64,000 nucleotides of DNA from NCBI GenBank assembly GCA_025345505.1, contig JANVCC010000076.1, forward strand, positions 9,387,156 through 9,451,155, read 5' to 3'. The notes beneath the pieces are model-generated. The model did no database searches. It was not told the DNA's origin and was given only the letters and a program-made list of their open reading frames with translations. The stretch is from Todiramphus chloris collaris (Eukaryota; Chordata; Aves; Coraciiformes; Alcedinidae). Numbering within the stretch: position 1 is the first letter of the stretch; each line of letters starts with the position of its first letter. Below, piece after piece: positions 13,001 to 24,600 of this stretch. A program made the position numbers and the translations under genes.

Positions 13001-16000
13001 GCTGCTCTCCAGCTTGATTCCCTCTGGATTTCAAAGGCAAGATTTCGTTGTTTATTAAGAATTTGTTTTGATTGGCACATGAGAGTCTCAGAGCATCCAA
13101 GGTCTCTGCTAGCTGTGAAAAACTGAGAGAAGCCAAGTGAATCAGCCTATAACCTTTAGCAGCTGTGGGACAGCCTTTGAATGAACAGGGATATCTCTCT
13201 TCCCTATTTTTTGGGGTTTTTTGTGTGTGTCTCTGATTCACTGGAATAGCTTTACCAGTACTGCAGTAATAATCTGTGTGAGTTGGGATTTTTGGCTTCT
13301 GATAGTTACATGTTCTAAAAGGGCCCAGAGGTATTACACAAAGAGCAGGAATGATAGAACATTCTCCTTGCAAGGTCTGTGCGCGCTACAAGGAAAACAA
13401 CCTTTGATTTAGATTCCAGATGGGTTGCTTTGTTTTCTGTTGTTTCCCCTTATTTTTCAAAAATTCCAGAAACATCACTCTCTGTCTTGCAGCCATCTCT
13501 GTGACTCTTGCAACTGCAGCTAAGATGCAGATTGCTCAGTTTCATTACTAGAGGAGAGCAAGAAAGCAGTAGCCCAGCTGTGTGGCACAGTGCATAGAGC
13601 AGGGGAAGGGCAGATTCCAGTTCCTGAGCTAAGGTTTGGGGTTGGATTTTTAACATAGTGACTCTTTGATGTCAAATAGAGAAACTTTTTTGGGTTTTTT
13701 TTTTTTTGGGTGGAAAACATTCTTGCTGAGGTATTTACTGCAGATGTTTCATAAAATGATTCCTGTGAATTTTCTCTTTGATGTGCAGTAGTACGTATAA
13801 ATAAATCATGATATTTGTTTTTACTGTTCTAGAAAAATCATTATATTTAAAAGTATCAATGTCAAGTAGTGTATTATAATACAAGATTTGTTATGTGAGA
13901 ACTTAAAAGAAACAGTTATGCACCAAGTGGGGAGTGGAAGTTGAACAAACTATAATTTTGACACCTCTGGCTTCTTGAGTGCCTCAGTGTTCAGCACTGT
14001 TCAGTCTTACTGTGATATTTCAATAGTTAGCCAAAGGATCTGGGCTATGAAGTCACAGAGAAAACTAAAGAGTTTTTCAGCAGAACTAATGAACGCTGAT
14101 GTTAATACTCCTTGACTTGTGAAGCAGAGTGGGCTTTTGTGTGTGCAGAATGGTGTCTTTCCCATTTCAAAGGGGTTATTTCAGGTGCTGCCTTTGGAGG
14201 GACTCATTAAGGTTTGACTCTAGAGATGATGAGGAGTCAACTCATCAATATTGTTTTCCATATTACCCCAGTTTTCTAGGAGTGCTGTCCTAATCAGCCA
14301 AATGATTGGGCCAAATCCTAATAGACTGTGACTCTAGGAGAGCTGTAGTACTCAGAGATATGCTAGAATATTTTGGAAAAGTAGGACAAGTTATACTAGT
14401 CTGAGGAAGGCACTGTTATTAAATGATGATCATATGATGATCCCATCAATCACTTTTCTTCTACAACATACCCTTCTTATCCTCAATCTATTTGTTAGTT
14501 TTATTGTCACTCTCCTTGAATAGTAATAATAAAAAAAGACTAAATTTATGCATGTGTTTGAACAGCACTTCGTACATTGTGTTACGGGTAAACAGAAGCA
14601 AGAATAACAATATTTACAATTTTTCAAAATTTAACCTTTTAAAACACATTCATCCTTTAAGACATATCAAATTTAAGTCAGTGTTTTTTTGGGGACAGAA
14701 TGAGGAATTCAAGCCTCATTCAATTTTAGTCCAAGGTGTTATGTTTTCCTCAGCTTGTCAAGACAAAGAGATATGGGTCACAGCTGAACAGAACTGATTT
14801 CTGTCAAAAAGAATCTGAATTCAAATGTCATTGTCATTCTATATAAATATTAATCATGTGTGCAGTACCTCTCAGGCAAGTTTTCTCTGTTTCAGGGCAC
14901 TGGCTTGAGTTTTCTCAACAGAAAAATAAAAATTAAAATAAATTTTTTAAAAAGGTAGAAATTATATAAATGGCTCCATAAATGTGTATTCCCACACTTT
15001 CCCAGCTGAAGACTTAACAGTGTTCACCTAACAATTATTCACTGAGGACAGGTTAAGATCAAGATACTTTTGCTGCCACAGGACAAGCTTTGTCTGAAAT
15101 TCTAATGACATTGTTTCAATGTAGGAAATTTCTCTGCATTAAAAAAAAAAAACCAAAAACACGGACATAAAGGTCAGAACCCAATACCAACACCAAAAAA
15201 ACACCAACAGTGAAACCACTGTGTGAAAGGATGTGTCCCCACTGGCACCTGTCACGATTCCAGTGATCTGGTCTTGCTGAAACCCACCCAGCTTCTTGTC
15301 TCCAAGAGCAGAGGTGGTGGTGGTGGCACAGCACTGCGAGTTGTGCCAGGGTTGCCCCGCGTTTTGTTAGCCACATGCCCATGTGCCCATTGGCTGCCTT
15401 CACCCTGAGGAGAGGGACCTTAGCTATGCTGTGTATCTTGCTGTTTGAAAACCAAAAGTTTCTGTTAATTTTGACTAGTAACAATTCCCTTTGTTTTTCC
15501 TCTCTGTTTCTCCCGGGATGTTTCAGGCACTAGTTATTGAGGTCACAGCTTGGGTGTAACAACAGTTCAATGATAAAAATCCATGTGGTTCCCATAGAAA
15601 CTTGCAGGGTGTGTTCACAGGCTTTCTCTCCAATGTGGTGCACATCACTCCATCTAGTAGCCCTCATGCCCTGCTCTTTTAGATAGTAATCTTCTGGACC
15701 TCTGGGCATCTAACAGCCCCACTCTGAACTGCTGGACACCCCAACTTCCAGGGCAAACCGCTGCTGCCTGTGTACATGGAGATGCTTTGTGCACGGTGAG
15801 AAAGTCCCGCACCAAAGCTGTCTGCACATCCCCCTTTTAGCCTGGTTTGTGGTGGCCAGTTTGTATCTAGCAAGGATGTAACTGGTGGCCTTTAAGCTAA
15901 GCTGGGGAGGACGTTGGTACCTCGGCCATTTGCAGTGTCACCTGCGTTGGGCGAGTTCTGTTTCCACGCTGGGGGAGCTGAAGAAGCGGGAGGAGGAAAT

Positions 16001-16130
16001 GAGGGCAGGTCAATGAGAAGAGAGCATCAGAGGATTTCTCTCCTGCTTTTCGATCTTCGCTTGTCGTCACGAACAAAGTCTTCATCTTTGGCACAGAAAT
16101 GAATGCCGTTGTTGTTGAGCACTAATTATT
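10040..16130. other. Non-coding stretch, no gene seen
   Basis: Nothing here supports a gene. A 156-codon minus-strand frame (12903-13373) contains scattered Cys and His but no spaced zinc-finger pattern. Minor features are a T12 run near 13.70 kb, an A-rich run near 15.14 kb and a GGT x5 microsatellite (15312-15326). CpG frequency rises from about 15.9 kb toward the island that follows. Confidence 0.55.
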
Positions 16131-16690
16131 CACCTCCAGGCTTCTTCATTCCCCCCACCCCCGCTGCGTCCTTACGCGTTGGACGCGCTGGTTTCACCCG
16201 CCCGGGGCAGGACTGGGTTTCTGCTCTGGGTTTCTGCTCGAGGCCGCGTCTGCAGTTCGTGTTCCCACTGTCGTGTGGCACTGGCCGGTCCTACATCGGT
16301 CTGGGGTCCCAGTGCATCCCCATCACGGCGAGGGGCCTCACGGACCCCCGGGGCCAGGCGGAGCCGCTCGGGGCAGCGGAGGAGGAAGGGCCGCGGAACT
16401 GGAATGAGAGAGAGTTTGTAAACCTCCTCCGAGCGAGTGTCAGGAATGGAAATATGTTCTTTAGCATTGAACGTAAAGCTCAGAGGAAAGATCTCTGTTC
16501 CCAGAGAGGCTGATCCTCTGAAAACGATACCAAGGGCGATTTTAGTTTAAAGTGCTTGAGAATATGCGAAAACCAAAGCGAGAGTTTGGCATTTTACAAA
16601 GGGCACTTTCCGTGTCGCTGCGAGCAATGGGCCCGATCCTCAGCTAGAGCTGAGAAATGGGGAGCTAAGAACTGGGCGTTGATTTTGGCA
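16131..16690. promoter_or_regulatory. CpG-island-like block, candidate promoter
   Basis: The core at about 16160-16400 is GC-rich and holds roughly 28 CpG dinucleotides in about 240 bp by eye (for example TTACGCGTTGGACGCGCTGG and GGGCCGCGGAACTGG). CpGs stay unusually frequent to about 16690, and more loosely to 17280, whereas the rest of the window is CpG-poor. In birds such islands usually mark promoters or germline-unmethylated regulatory DNA. I see no TATA box or clear first exon, so direction is open. A 136-codon plus frame (16103-16513) crosses the island but shows no domain; GC-rich DNA has few stops by chance. Confidence 0.6.
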
Positions 16691-19685
16691 GTGGATGGTC
16701 CCAAGTTCATCTCCAGAACCAGGTCAGAAGTCTAGAACCAGGTGCTGAGGCATCTTAAATGGGCAGTTCAGGGACACAGACACGGTGACGATCCCACTCT
16801 TGTAGCAAGTGTCACCAACTCTGCCACCTACAAGGAGGTGGTGGCTGAGCACAGGGACCTGGGCAACAGCACGGACCAGCTTATTGGTGTTAGTGGGAGC
16901 ATTCACATGATTAAGGTCATTCATTTGCTCACAGTTTTACTGAACCGATGCTTCTCGGTGTTACGTTCATCTTGAACATCTGCATAAAGTTGAGCTTAGG
17001 GTCCTGGTTCCCTCGGTGTGACCCACAAGCTGGTTGGATTTGACTGGATTTGCCTGGGAGCGTTTCTGTGAGGCACAGCTCTGCTTGGTGATGCACGGGG
17101 CTGGTGCTTTAGCATTAGATACGTACCAGGGTCTGCCTTGCTGGCGGCTTGCAGAATTAATGGCTACTTCGGAGCACCAAAAGTGAAGCAAAGTAAGAAA
17201 AACTATATTTATACTGCTAAGCCCTGAGCCAAACTCTTTAATATCGAACCGATTTTGTCACTTTGCCTCGGACAATTAAGTGGCGATAGAGGTGTGAAAA
17301 CAGACACAGACACACATGGAACTGTTTTCCTGTGTTCCCCTCATCAAACCCAGCCTCTCAGCCATTGACTTGGCCTTCACCACAGGCAGGGAGAGGAATC
17401 TTTGGTAGGAAAGCAGGAGCAAAGAGCTGCGGCTCTCCTGACGTGGCGTTGCCCCACCGCAGAAAGTTTCTCTTTGGTCAGTGATGGCTTCTTCCTTCCT
17501 GCCCCCATCCTCTGCTCTCCTCCTCCCCAAAGCCACTTCTGGCCTTCTTCACGGATGGTCCTCCCCCTCATTTGTACAAATGCCAATGAATTGCTGTACA
17601 TGGAGTGAAAAGGGGAATGGGAACTTCCTAAAATGGTTACAAGGGTGTAAACCCTTTGCCACTCATGAAAAATTAAGAGCATAATCTAAAAGAAAGTGTC
17701 ATTGCTTAGATAAAAGGACAAATGTGTGCAAACCTTTGGTATTTGTGATGTGTAATCAGCATGTTCATTGGTTTCTCCCCAGTCCATGATTTATTGTAGG
17801 CTTTGACAATCAGCTGCACCCTCATCTTGGGGAATCCAGAGTAAGTTTCAGTATATGTCACAGGGGGACTTTTGGTGGTCAGACAGTGTGGGTTTTCAGT
17901 CTGCCTTTAGTTCCGATAACGCAGGACTGCCTGGTTACTCTTTCCTTTGGGAGCCTTCGGTGTTACCCAGGGGAGCTCTGGGCTGCAATTTCAGTGCTTT
18001 ATCCAAGCTCTTTAGGTGGAAGTGATTTGTTAAAATACCCGAGTACAGTATATTGAGTTTCAGAGCACATCTTTCTAGCTACATTTCCACCCTTTACATC
18101 ATCTCTGATGAGTGCAGTGCAGATTCCTCATTCAGCATGTCACCATCTAGAAGTCAAATCCCATAGCTGATCGGTGTACACTGAAAGAATTTATCTACCA
18201 TTGTTTTTGTCAAATTTGGATCAATCTAGGAACATATCAATTAAAAGCACTTGTTTCCCTTAATGATACTTTTATGATCATTGGACTTTACTGCAGGTTC
18301 TGAGATGGAGCTACAAGCTTATTCTAGCTTTTCTGCGTCCATTTTATTTTTGAAGAAACAGACAAATTTTCTACACCAAGACATTCTCATCTGTGATAGC
18401 AGAATAGACCAGCTGTATACGATGATTTCCTCCACCAGTTTTCTGAAGACATTGAATTATTCTGTATCTGAACTGCTTTATCCACAGAATGGGACATTTC
18501 ATCCTGTGGAGAAGTGCTCAGGAGATGCAGCGCTTAAACATCTTTATGGCAGCAGCATGAGAATCAAGAAGCGGGCAGGCTGTTCTTTTCTCACTTGTTA
18601 TTTTAGCGGCCAGACGGGTCAGGAACACAACTGACTGGCACATCTTCAGCAGCACTTTGTTGAGATCTGCATTGGACAGAAAATGTTTCACGTGAAGCAT
18701 TCTGACGAATGGCTCCAGCATGGGAAGGCATCTCGACTCCTCACAGGCTGCTGAGATCCTTCCCCATGCCCACTGGATGCACTGGGGCTCAGCTCCCAGG
18801 TTCCCTCCTGCAGATCTGTCACTTGAAGCTGGAAAGTGCTGGAAGAACTTCCCCGGGGGCTGCAGCTCCAGGGCACACAAGCCAGCTGTAGGCAGAGGAG
18901 TCCAGTGGTTCCAAGATAGCCAATTTATGAGCAAGAGACAAAATCCAGAGTGCAGAGTTAAAAAGACATGGGGACCCTCTCCAACCCAGTCCTGTCTGGG
19001 AAGCTCCTCCAGTAGGCAAGCAACCATCTGAGAGCTGGTTGCCTTAGAGCTAGAAGTGCTGGGGGCTCCAGCCATTGTTCTACCTCTGTGAGGGACAGGA
19101 AAAGGACATCCTAAGTTGGAAACTTTACATTTTAGCATTTTCTAAAATGCACCATCCACCTTCCAAGACCCTGTTTCTGTGTTGTAAGAAATACAGAGTA
19201 TTAGCTTCAGTCTTCTTTTTAAAAAGAAACAGGAGCCCTCAATCTCTGTGCTTCTCCATTCTTTCTCAGGAATGCAGGTTTCTACTAAAACTTTAATCGG
19301 AGCGGGGTGCCAAATTCCTGAGTAATGTCTAGTAGTTTTAAGCTTCTTTTAAATGTTTCTTATTTTTAACTACTGACATCTTGTAATTTATAAACTTTTT
19401 ATGCAAGGTGAATTTCTTCTTATGACCTCACGAAGGTACAACTATCTCATTTGCTCATGTGGTCATCTTCAGTGAGTGTTCCATCACTGCTTTCTGGTAA
19501 TGCCTCAGAGGATTGTCATGGCTTTATCCAAAAAAAACCCCCATCACTCACATGTGTTATGAGCATTGTATTACAGTTTTGTGACTGTTTTCCTGCCAGT
19601 GACAGGGTTAGATTGACCTGCTCCTCTTAACTCCATCTCAGAGGCAGAGGAGGATGAGTAGAGCAGAACCTCTTAGAGCTTCTAA
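16691..19685. other. Non-coding stretch downstream of the CpG island
   Basis: CpGs remain somewhat enriched to about 17.28 kb, then fall to background. Two weak exon-like pieces on the plus strand (17155-17192 and around 17790-17830) lack partners. The 206-codon minus frame at 18518-19138 is the second longest in the window but has no recognisable motif and no splice or repeat context, so I leave it uncalled. Confidence 0.5.
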
Positions 19686-19739
19686 TTGCTTATCCAGCAC
19701 TAATCTTCTTAGTTGCTTATCTAGCACTAATGTTCAGTC
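19686..19739. repeat. 27-bp tandem duplication
   Basis: Two adjacent 27-bp units begin TTGCTTAT(C/T)CAGCACTAAT or its near variant. They are almost identical over the first 22 bases and drift at the end. The unit is a multiple of three, so an overlapping reading frame shows a nine-residue duplicate, but nothing else suggests coding. Confidence 0.75.
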
Positions 19740-21369
19740 TTCATCTGCAGGAACTGACTGGTGCTACAGCACGATTCCTGTGGTAGCCTTTAAATGCTTT
19801 GCAGCCTGTCTGAGGTCACAGAAAATGCCTCTGAGGGTGAAGTTGCTCATTTTGTGTTTATCCATATGTAATCACTCGTGCAGGTATGGCCTGTCAGTGA
19901 ACACCCAAAGCAGGGTTGAAGGAAACACATGCAGAACAGTTTTCAGTGTGAACCATGTTCTTAATTTGTGCTGAACTAAAGGGGATTAGTTTCAAGATGG
20001 GAAAAGGACAGAGAAATGTGGTGCTTCACAGGGAGTGTTCAAGGTATTTCCAATTCCTGGAGAGTTTTAAGGTATTTAATGCTAAATTTAACTACTGCTG
20101 TTTCTTTTGCAAAAATTTTGTAACTTCAGTCCCTTTATTTCCTCAGAGTGCAACCTTTATGCTGGCACAGCCCGGTTACAAGCATTGATGTATACTGGTC
20201 ACATCACTGTCGTCGTGGGCTGCTGTGTCTCGTGCAGAAACTGCCCTCAGGTCAGCTGGAGAGGTCAGTCATAAGAGCACTGTGAACACTGTGGTCTGGT
20301 GATCTGAAACATCAAATATTGGTAAATAGATGTTACTCGTCTTTACCTGAACTATTTAGAATTAACAAGCAAAAAGAGAGAACTAGGAAAACAAGATATC
20401 TTTTCAAAGGGCCTTTCACTTTCTTGTAAGACCTAGAAAGTTAAAAGAAGCACTGGAGCCCTTACCTAACCCCCAGGTCCCATTCTTCTTACACACAGAA
20501 TTATTCATGGATTCCCACCTGTCTTTCCATCACTGTGTCATATTAGCTTTATTATTTCCCTAACTTTACTGTGTAAAGTACTTGACCATTGATAAATTAC
20601 TATATAATATAAGAGCTATCCGAGAGAGTAAGTGAAAAGCCCCACAGATTTATGTCAAATAACTTATGCAGTAAACATACAAATAATTCTAATTTGACAT
20701 TTGCCCTTTGCTTACTTCTCCCACCTTACACTTATAACCCATAGGGTTTGTATTTCTGCTTGCCTGGATTAAACAACATCTCTTGGTGTCTGAGCCAAGC
20801 CTGTACACATCAGAAAATCTCAAACTACATATCATGTGAGACATCCTAACCACAGCCTCCCTGATAAAAGTAAGCCCATTGTTCCCCATTCTAGACAGGG
20901 TAGCATTGCAGTGCTGGTGTCCTCAACACCATCTGACTCCTCAGAGCCAGCAGTGGGGTTACCCAGCAGCTCCCGTGCCTGAACAACTACATTATCAGTC
21001 CCAGCAAGAGGAATGCACTTGAGCTTTTTAATGGCCTTGTTACATGGAGAACCAAGAAAAGAATTTAAGAGTTACACACTTGCCTAAAGTTTACCTAGAT
21101 CTCCAGGAGGTGCCTGGCAAGAGCAATGAGCAGGTTAACCCGCTGTGTGAACCCAATCAGCAGCTGTTCATGTGGGCTTTGTCCTGTTTATGCTAATAAG
21201 AGGTAAAGAAAACAGTTGTTTCTGTGTAACTGGCAGTTTCAAAAATGAACACAGCATTTCTTTCATATGCTTATTTGTGTTTTCAAGTGTTTTCCTAAGA
21301 AACTGTTGCCTTAACTGGTTAAATATAGAAAAACAAATTTATTAAAACTCTGAAGCTGAGTTTTTAATG
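19740..21369. other. Non-coding stretch, nothing notable
   Basis: No exon, repeat family or RNA gene can be supported. The region is AT-leaning single-copy-looking sequence with scattered short frames. Confidence 0.5.
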
Positions 21370-21386
21370 AGGGTTTTTTAAACCCT
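21370..21386. repeat. Short perfect inverted repeat
   Basis: AGGGTTT and AAACCCT flank three T bases, a 7-bp perfect stem with a 3-base loop. It could form a small hairpin in RNA. It is probably incidental. Confidence 0.7.
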
Positions 21387-21479
21387 GTAGGCCACAGCAT
21401 CCCAGACCTAAGCAAGCTGTATAGTTTAGTACCCTGTAGTAGATTGAGTTCTCAGAGGTTGTGAGCAGCCACTACTGGG

Positions 21480-21600
21480 AGTATTAATGAAGCTTGTCTC
21501 TTCAGTGGATTGCTTAATAAGAGGTCACTCAGCATCTCTTCTGTCAGCCAGAGCATTAATGCTTTCATGACATATTTAGCATTCTAATTACATTTGTGCC
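21480..21600. promoter_or_regulatory. TAAT-rich possible conserved non-coding element
   Basis: The block contains several homeodomain-type cores: GTATTAATGAAGC, a 12-bp perfect palindrome AGCATTAATGCT at 21552-21563, and TTCTAATTACATTTG. Composition and absence of repeats resemble vertebrate conserved non-coding elements near developmental genes. This is inference from motif density only; conservation could not be tested. Confidence 0.25.
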
Positions 21601-24600
21601 ATCCAATCTTCTTTTAAGTTTGGTTGAAATCAGTCAGGTGGTTCCAAAGTCATTGGAAGAAGGCCCCTCACAGCTTCACGACGTGACCTTTGTTTCCAAG
21701 GGGAAAAAAAAAAAAAGACTGAAAATCCTCTCTGTGGATGTATGTTGCTCTCTACAGAGTGAACATGGTGTCTCCATGGCTTGTCAGAGGTGTGTTCATA
21801 ACTGCAAAGGAGCACCTCACGGTGACACGCTGGTGTGCAGTCCAGTGATGCTCAGACAGCCCAGTTGGACAGTGTGGTGTTAGAAGGGCTGCAGATGTTA
21901 GTGGCTAGGCTCTCCAGGGATGGCACAGGTGCTACCCAGCACCAGGGATGAGCCCATGTGCAGCTCGTTCCCTCATGAGCTTCCACTACAGAGGACAAAG
22001 AGGTTTCAAACCCAGCTTTCTGGGGTCCAGCGAAAGCAGCTCCTCCGTTTGGAGCAGGACAGAGTGTTGCTGAGGTTTTTTCCCCTTGCTTTCTTTGAGC
22101 CGTGGATAAAGAAAACCTATGTGAGCCCGTCCTGGAATCTCAAACTGTGAGTTGTTTCTTTGTTCCCTTCTTTTGTCTCCGTTGTGAGGCTGAGCAGCAA
22201 TGCCATTTAGAGCATGCAGGCTGTGGGTTGTTCAGGGTGTTTTGTACATTGCTCCTCGTGTCATCCTGGTGATTGCTCAGAAAGTGTGTAGTTTCAATCA
22301 GGAAACTGCTTCATAAAATGCTCTCCAACTGGATTATTACCCAATCAGGTGTTTATAAGTTGTAGGACATTCCTCAAACAACATCATGATTGTCCCTAGT
22401 GTAGGACATACCCGGTGGCTGCACTGTATGTGAAATGATTAGACATTACCTTAAAAACGCCCCCGTTTTCTCTTGGAAAAAGACTTGTGTGGGGGTAGTC
22501 TAAGGGGAGGCTGAATGCTCCTGTTATGTGCTTGCATTCTAGTAAAGCCTAAAGCTCTAGAAAAGTTTATTGTTCTGCTAATTGCTGACCCGGCTCTAAA
22601 ACAAAGGAGCATTCCCTTCCTGGAGAAACTGCAGTCTGTGATAAGAGAATGAGTGAATTTGAATAAAAGAGGAGGAGGGCTCAGGGTGAGAATTCATTGT
22701 CAGGTATGTAAGGCAGCAATACAGCTGGCATGTGGTAATTATTAGCCATTCCTAGACAAAGCAGTCAGAACCATGCCATGATTCCACAGGAAGATTAAGG
22801 TATAGATTAAGATGAAGAGCAATTTGTCCGAGGAGGAATCTAGTTGAAAGAACTTCTGTAGTCTGCTTGTGGCCCTCCTAACAGTTATTTCTGGCAGCCC
22901 TTTCCCCTAAGTTTGCCATGGTCCTGGGAAAGCCTTGGACAGGCGATAGCAGGAACAGTCTAAATAATCAGTGGCTGTGCTTAGAACTGTCTGCTTCTAC
23001 ATATAGTTCAGAAGGAAGGATGAAGTAGCGAGGAATATGTGATGCTCTCTAACTTTCAGAAGATCAAGGAAATAGCCTCTTATATGTCATAAATGGTTTT
23101 CTTTGCCCAAAGCTTTTAATGTGTCAGATACAGGATTTTTTCCTGTCCTATTTTTGGAATTGTTTAAAGGTCAGTTTGTACATCTCAGCTGGGCAGTTAA
23201 GAAATTAGGCTGAAACGCTGTATGGCTATACATCAGTCTGCAAACTCCTCTAGTGGATTTAGAAATTACTTTAACCTGGATCGTGTCAGGACGTTTCTCC
23301 CTGCTGGGTTGTATGATGCTGGGTTGAAACACAGCTTCTGCTCTCCTGTCCTCGGCTAGCAAGTTAGCTGCAGCGTACATGGAAAAGGATTTTAGGGGGG
23401 TTGCACTCAAAAATATTGACTGGCTTGTACTGGGGGAGGAAAGATCACTAAGTCGGGCTGAAACCTCACAAGGCAGCTTTGGTAATAGGCATTTAAGAGA
23501 AGTGTGTCAGCTTTCACAGGGAAGTGAAGGAAGACCTAAAGGAATGCAAGGATGGACTAAAATAGAAAAAGACACTGATAGCTGGGTTATGTTTGGCCAG
23601 TTTTTGTAGCTCGTATTATATTGTGTGTGGTGTCCGTGTGCGAGCATGATTAATTTTAGGGGTCCCACTGAGAATACTCTCCAAGACTCACTTTGGCCGT
23701 TGCATCGTTTTTATTTGGTGGGAAGCTAAGCTCTGATATCTGTAATCTAGGGGAGCCTACAGTTGCTTCTGAAAAGGCCCTGGAAGAATAGCACTGTCGT
23801 GTGGGAATAGGCTGTCAGAGTGTAGAAGCTTAGTTTTCAGGAAGGAGTAAAACTGAGACTATCTGAATCCTGAAAAGCACAGTTAGAAATGCAGAGCTTG
23901 TGAGAGTCCACTGGAGTCTGGTTATTTCTTGCAGTTTTAAGGGCATGAGCTACCCAGAAAGTGAAGATTCTTGCTGAAGTCTGGTAAGCATCCCAGAAAG
24001 GTACTGGCCAGGGATGTAGAAATAATGTTTCTGAGCTTTGTTTATGCAAAACTGTCTTCTAACTTTGCTCTCCACAGAGCAAAGATTTTGTTCCAGTAAG
24101 GAAATTCTCTGCGTGGGTGCGCAGAATGTGTTTTCTTGCATTTCTGATAATGGGCAGGTGCTTTAAACGTAGCTTTCTGTGACATTTAATGTGTATACAT
24201 AGTGGAATGGAAGGCACGCCAGAGGTCACCACTGTTACTGAGGAATGGGTTTTGGTGGGTTTTTATGATTATTACTGTCCAGCCCTTATTTGCTCTTCAT
24301 TTAATAACCAATGGTATTCAAATCTATAGTCTTGTGCTTCCCACACACACTGTTTTGTCAGCTGTAGGTAAAAAGGCAAAAGAGCTGAAAACACAAAGCA
24401 TAAGGCTGAGTTTCTGGAATTTCTGAGTTCTCTGTATTCCTCAGGGTGTTGCAAATAATTTACAACAAACCCCTCAAAAATATCTCCAGGTTTATGGCAT
24501 TGGTTTTTCTTACGATTTCTTTAAGTACCTTCGTTTCGGGTTTGTGAGGTGCTCTGAACTTACACCTGGAAGTAAAAGCTGCCTATTTGAAGCTCTCTTT

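Noticed and set aside
12903-13373. 156-codon minus-strand frame with Cys/His that resembled a zinc finger
   Set aside because: The spacing does not match C2H2 or other zinc-finger patterns, and no second finger follows.
17155-17192. 38-nt exon-like piece downstream of the CpG island, plus strand
   Set aside because: Too short, with no partner in matching phase; the similar piece near 17.8 kb has stops in all frames from its better acceptor.
18518-19138. 206-codon minus-strand frame
   Set aside because: No recognisable domain, repeat or retroviral motif; open frames occur on the plus strand in the same place. A single-exon gene cannot be excluded, but nothing positive supports it.
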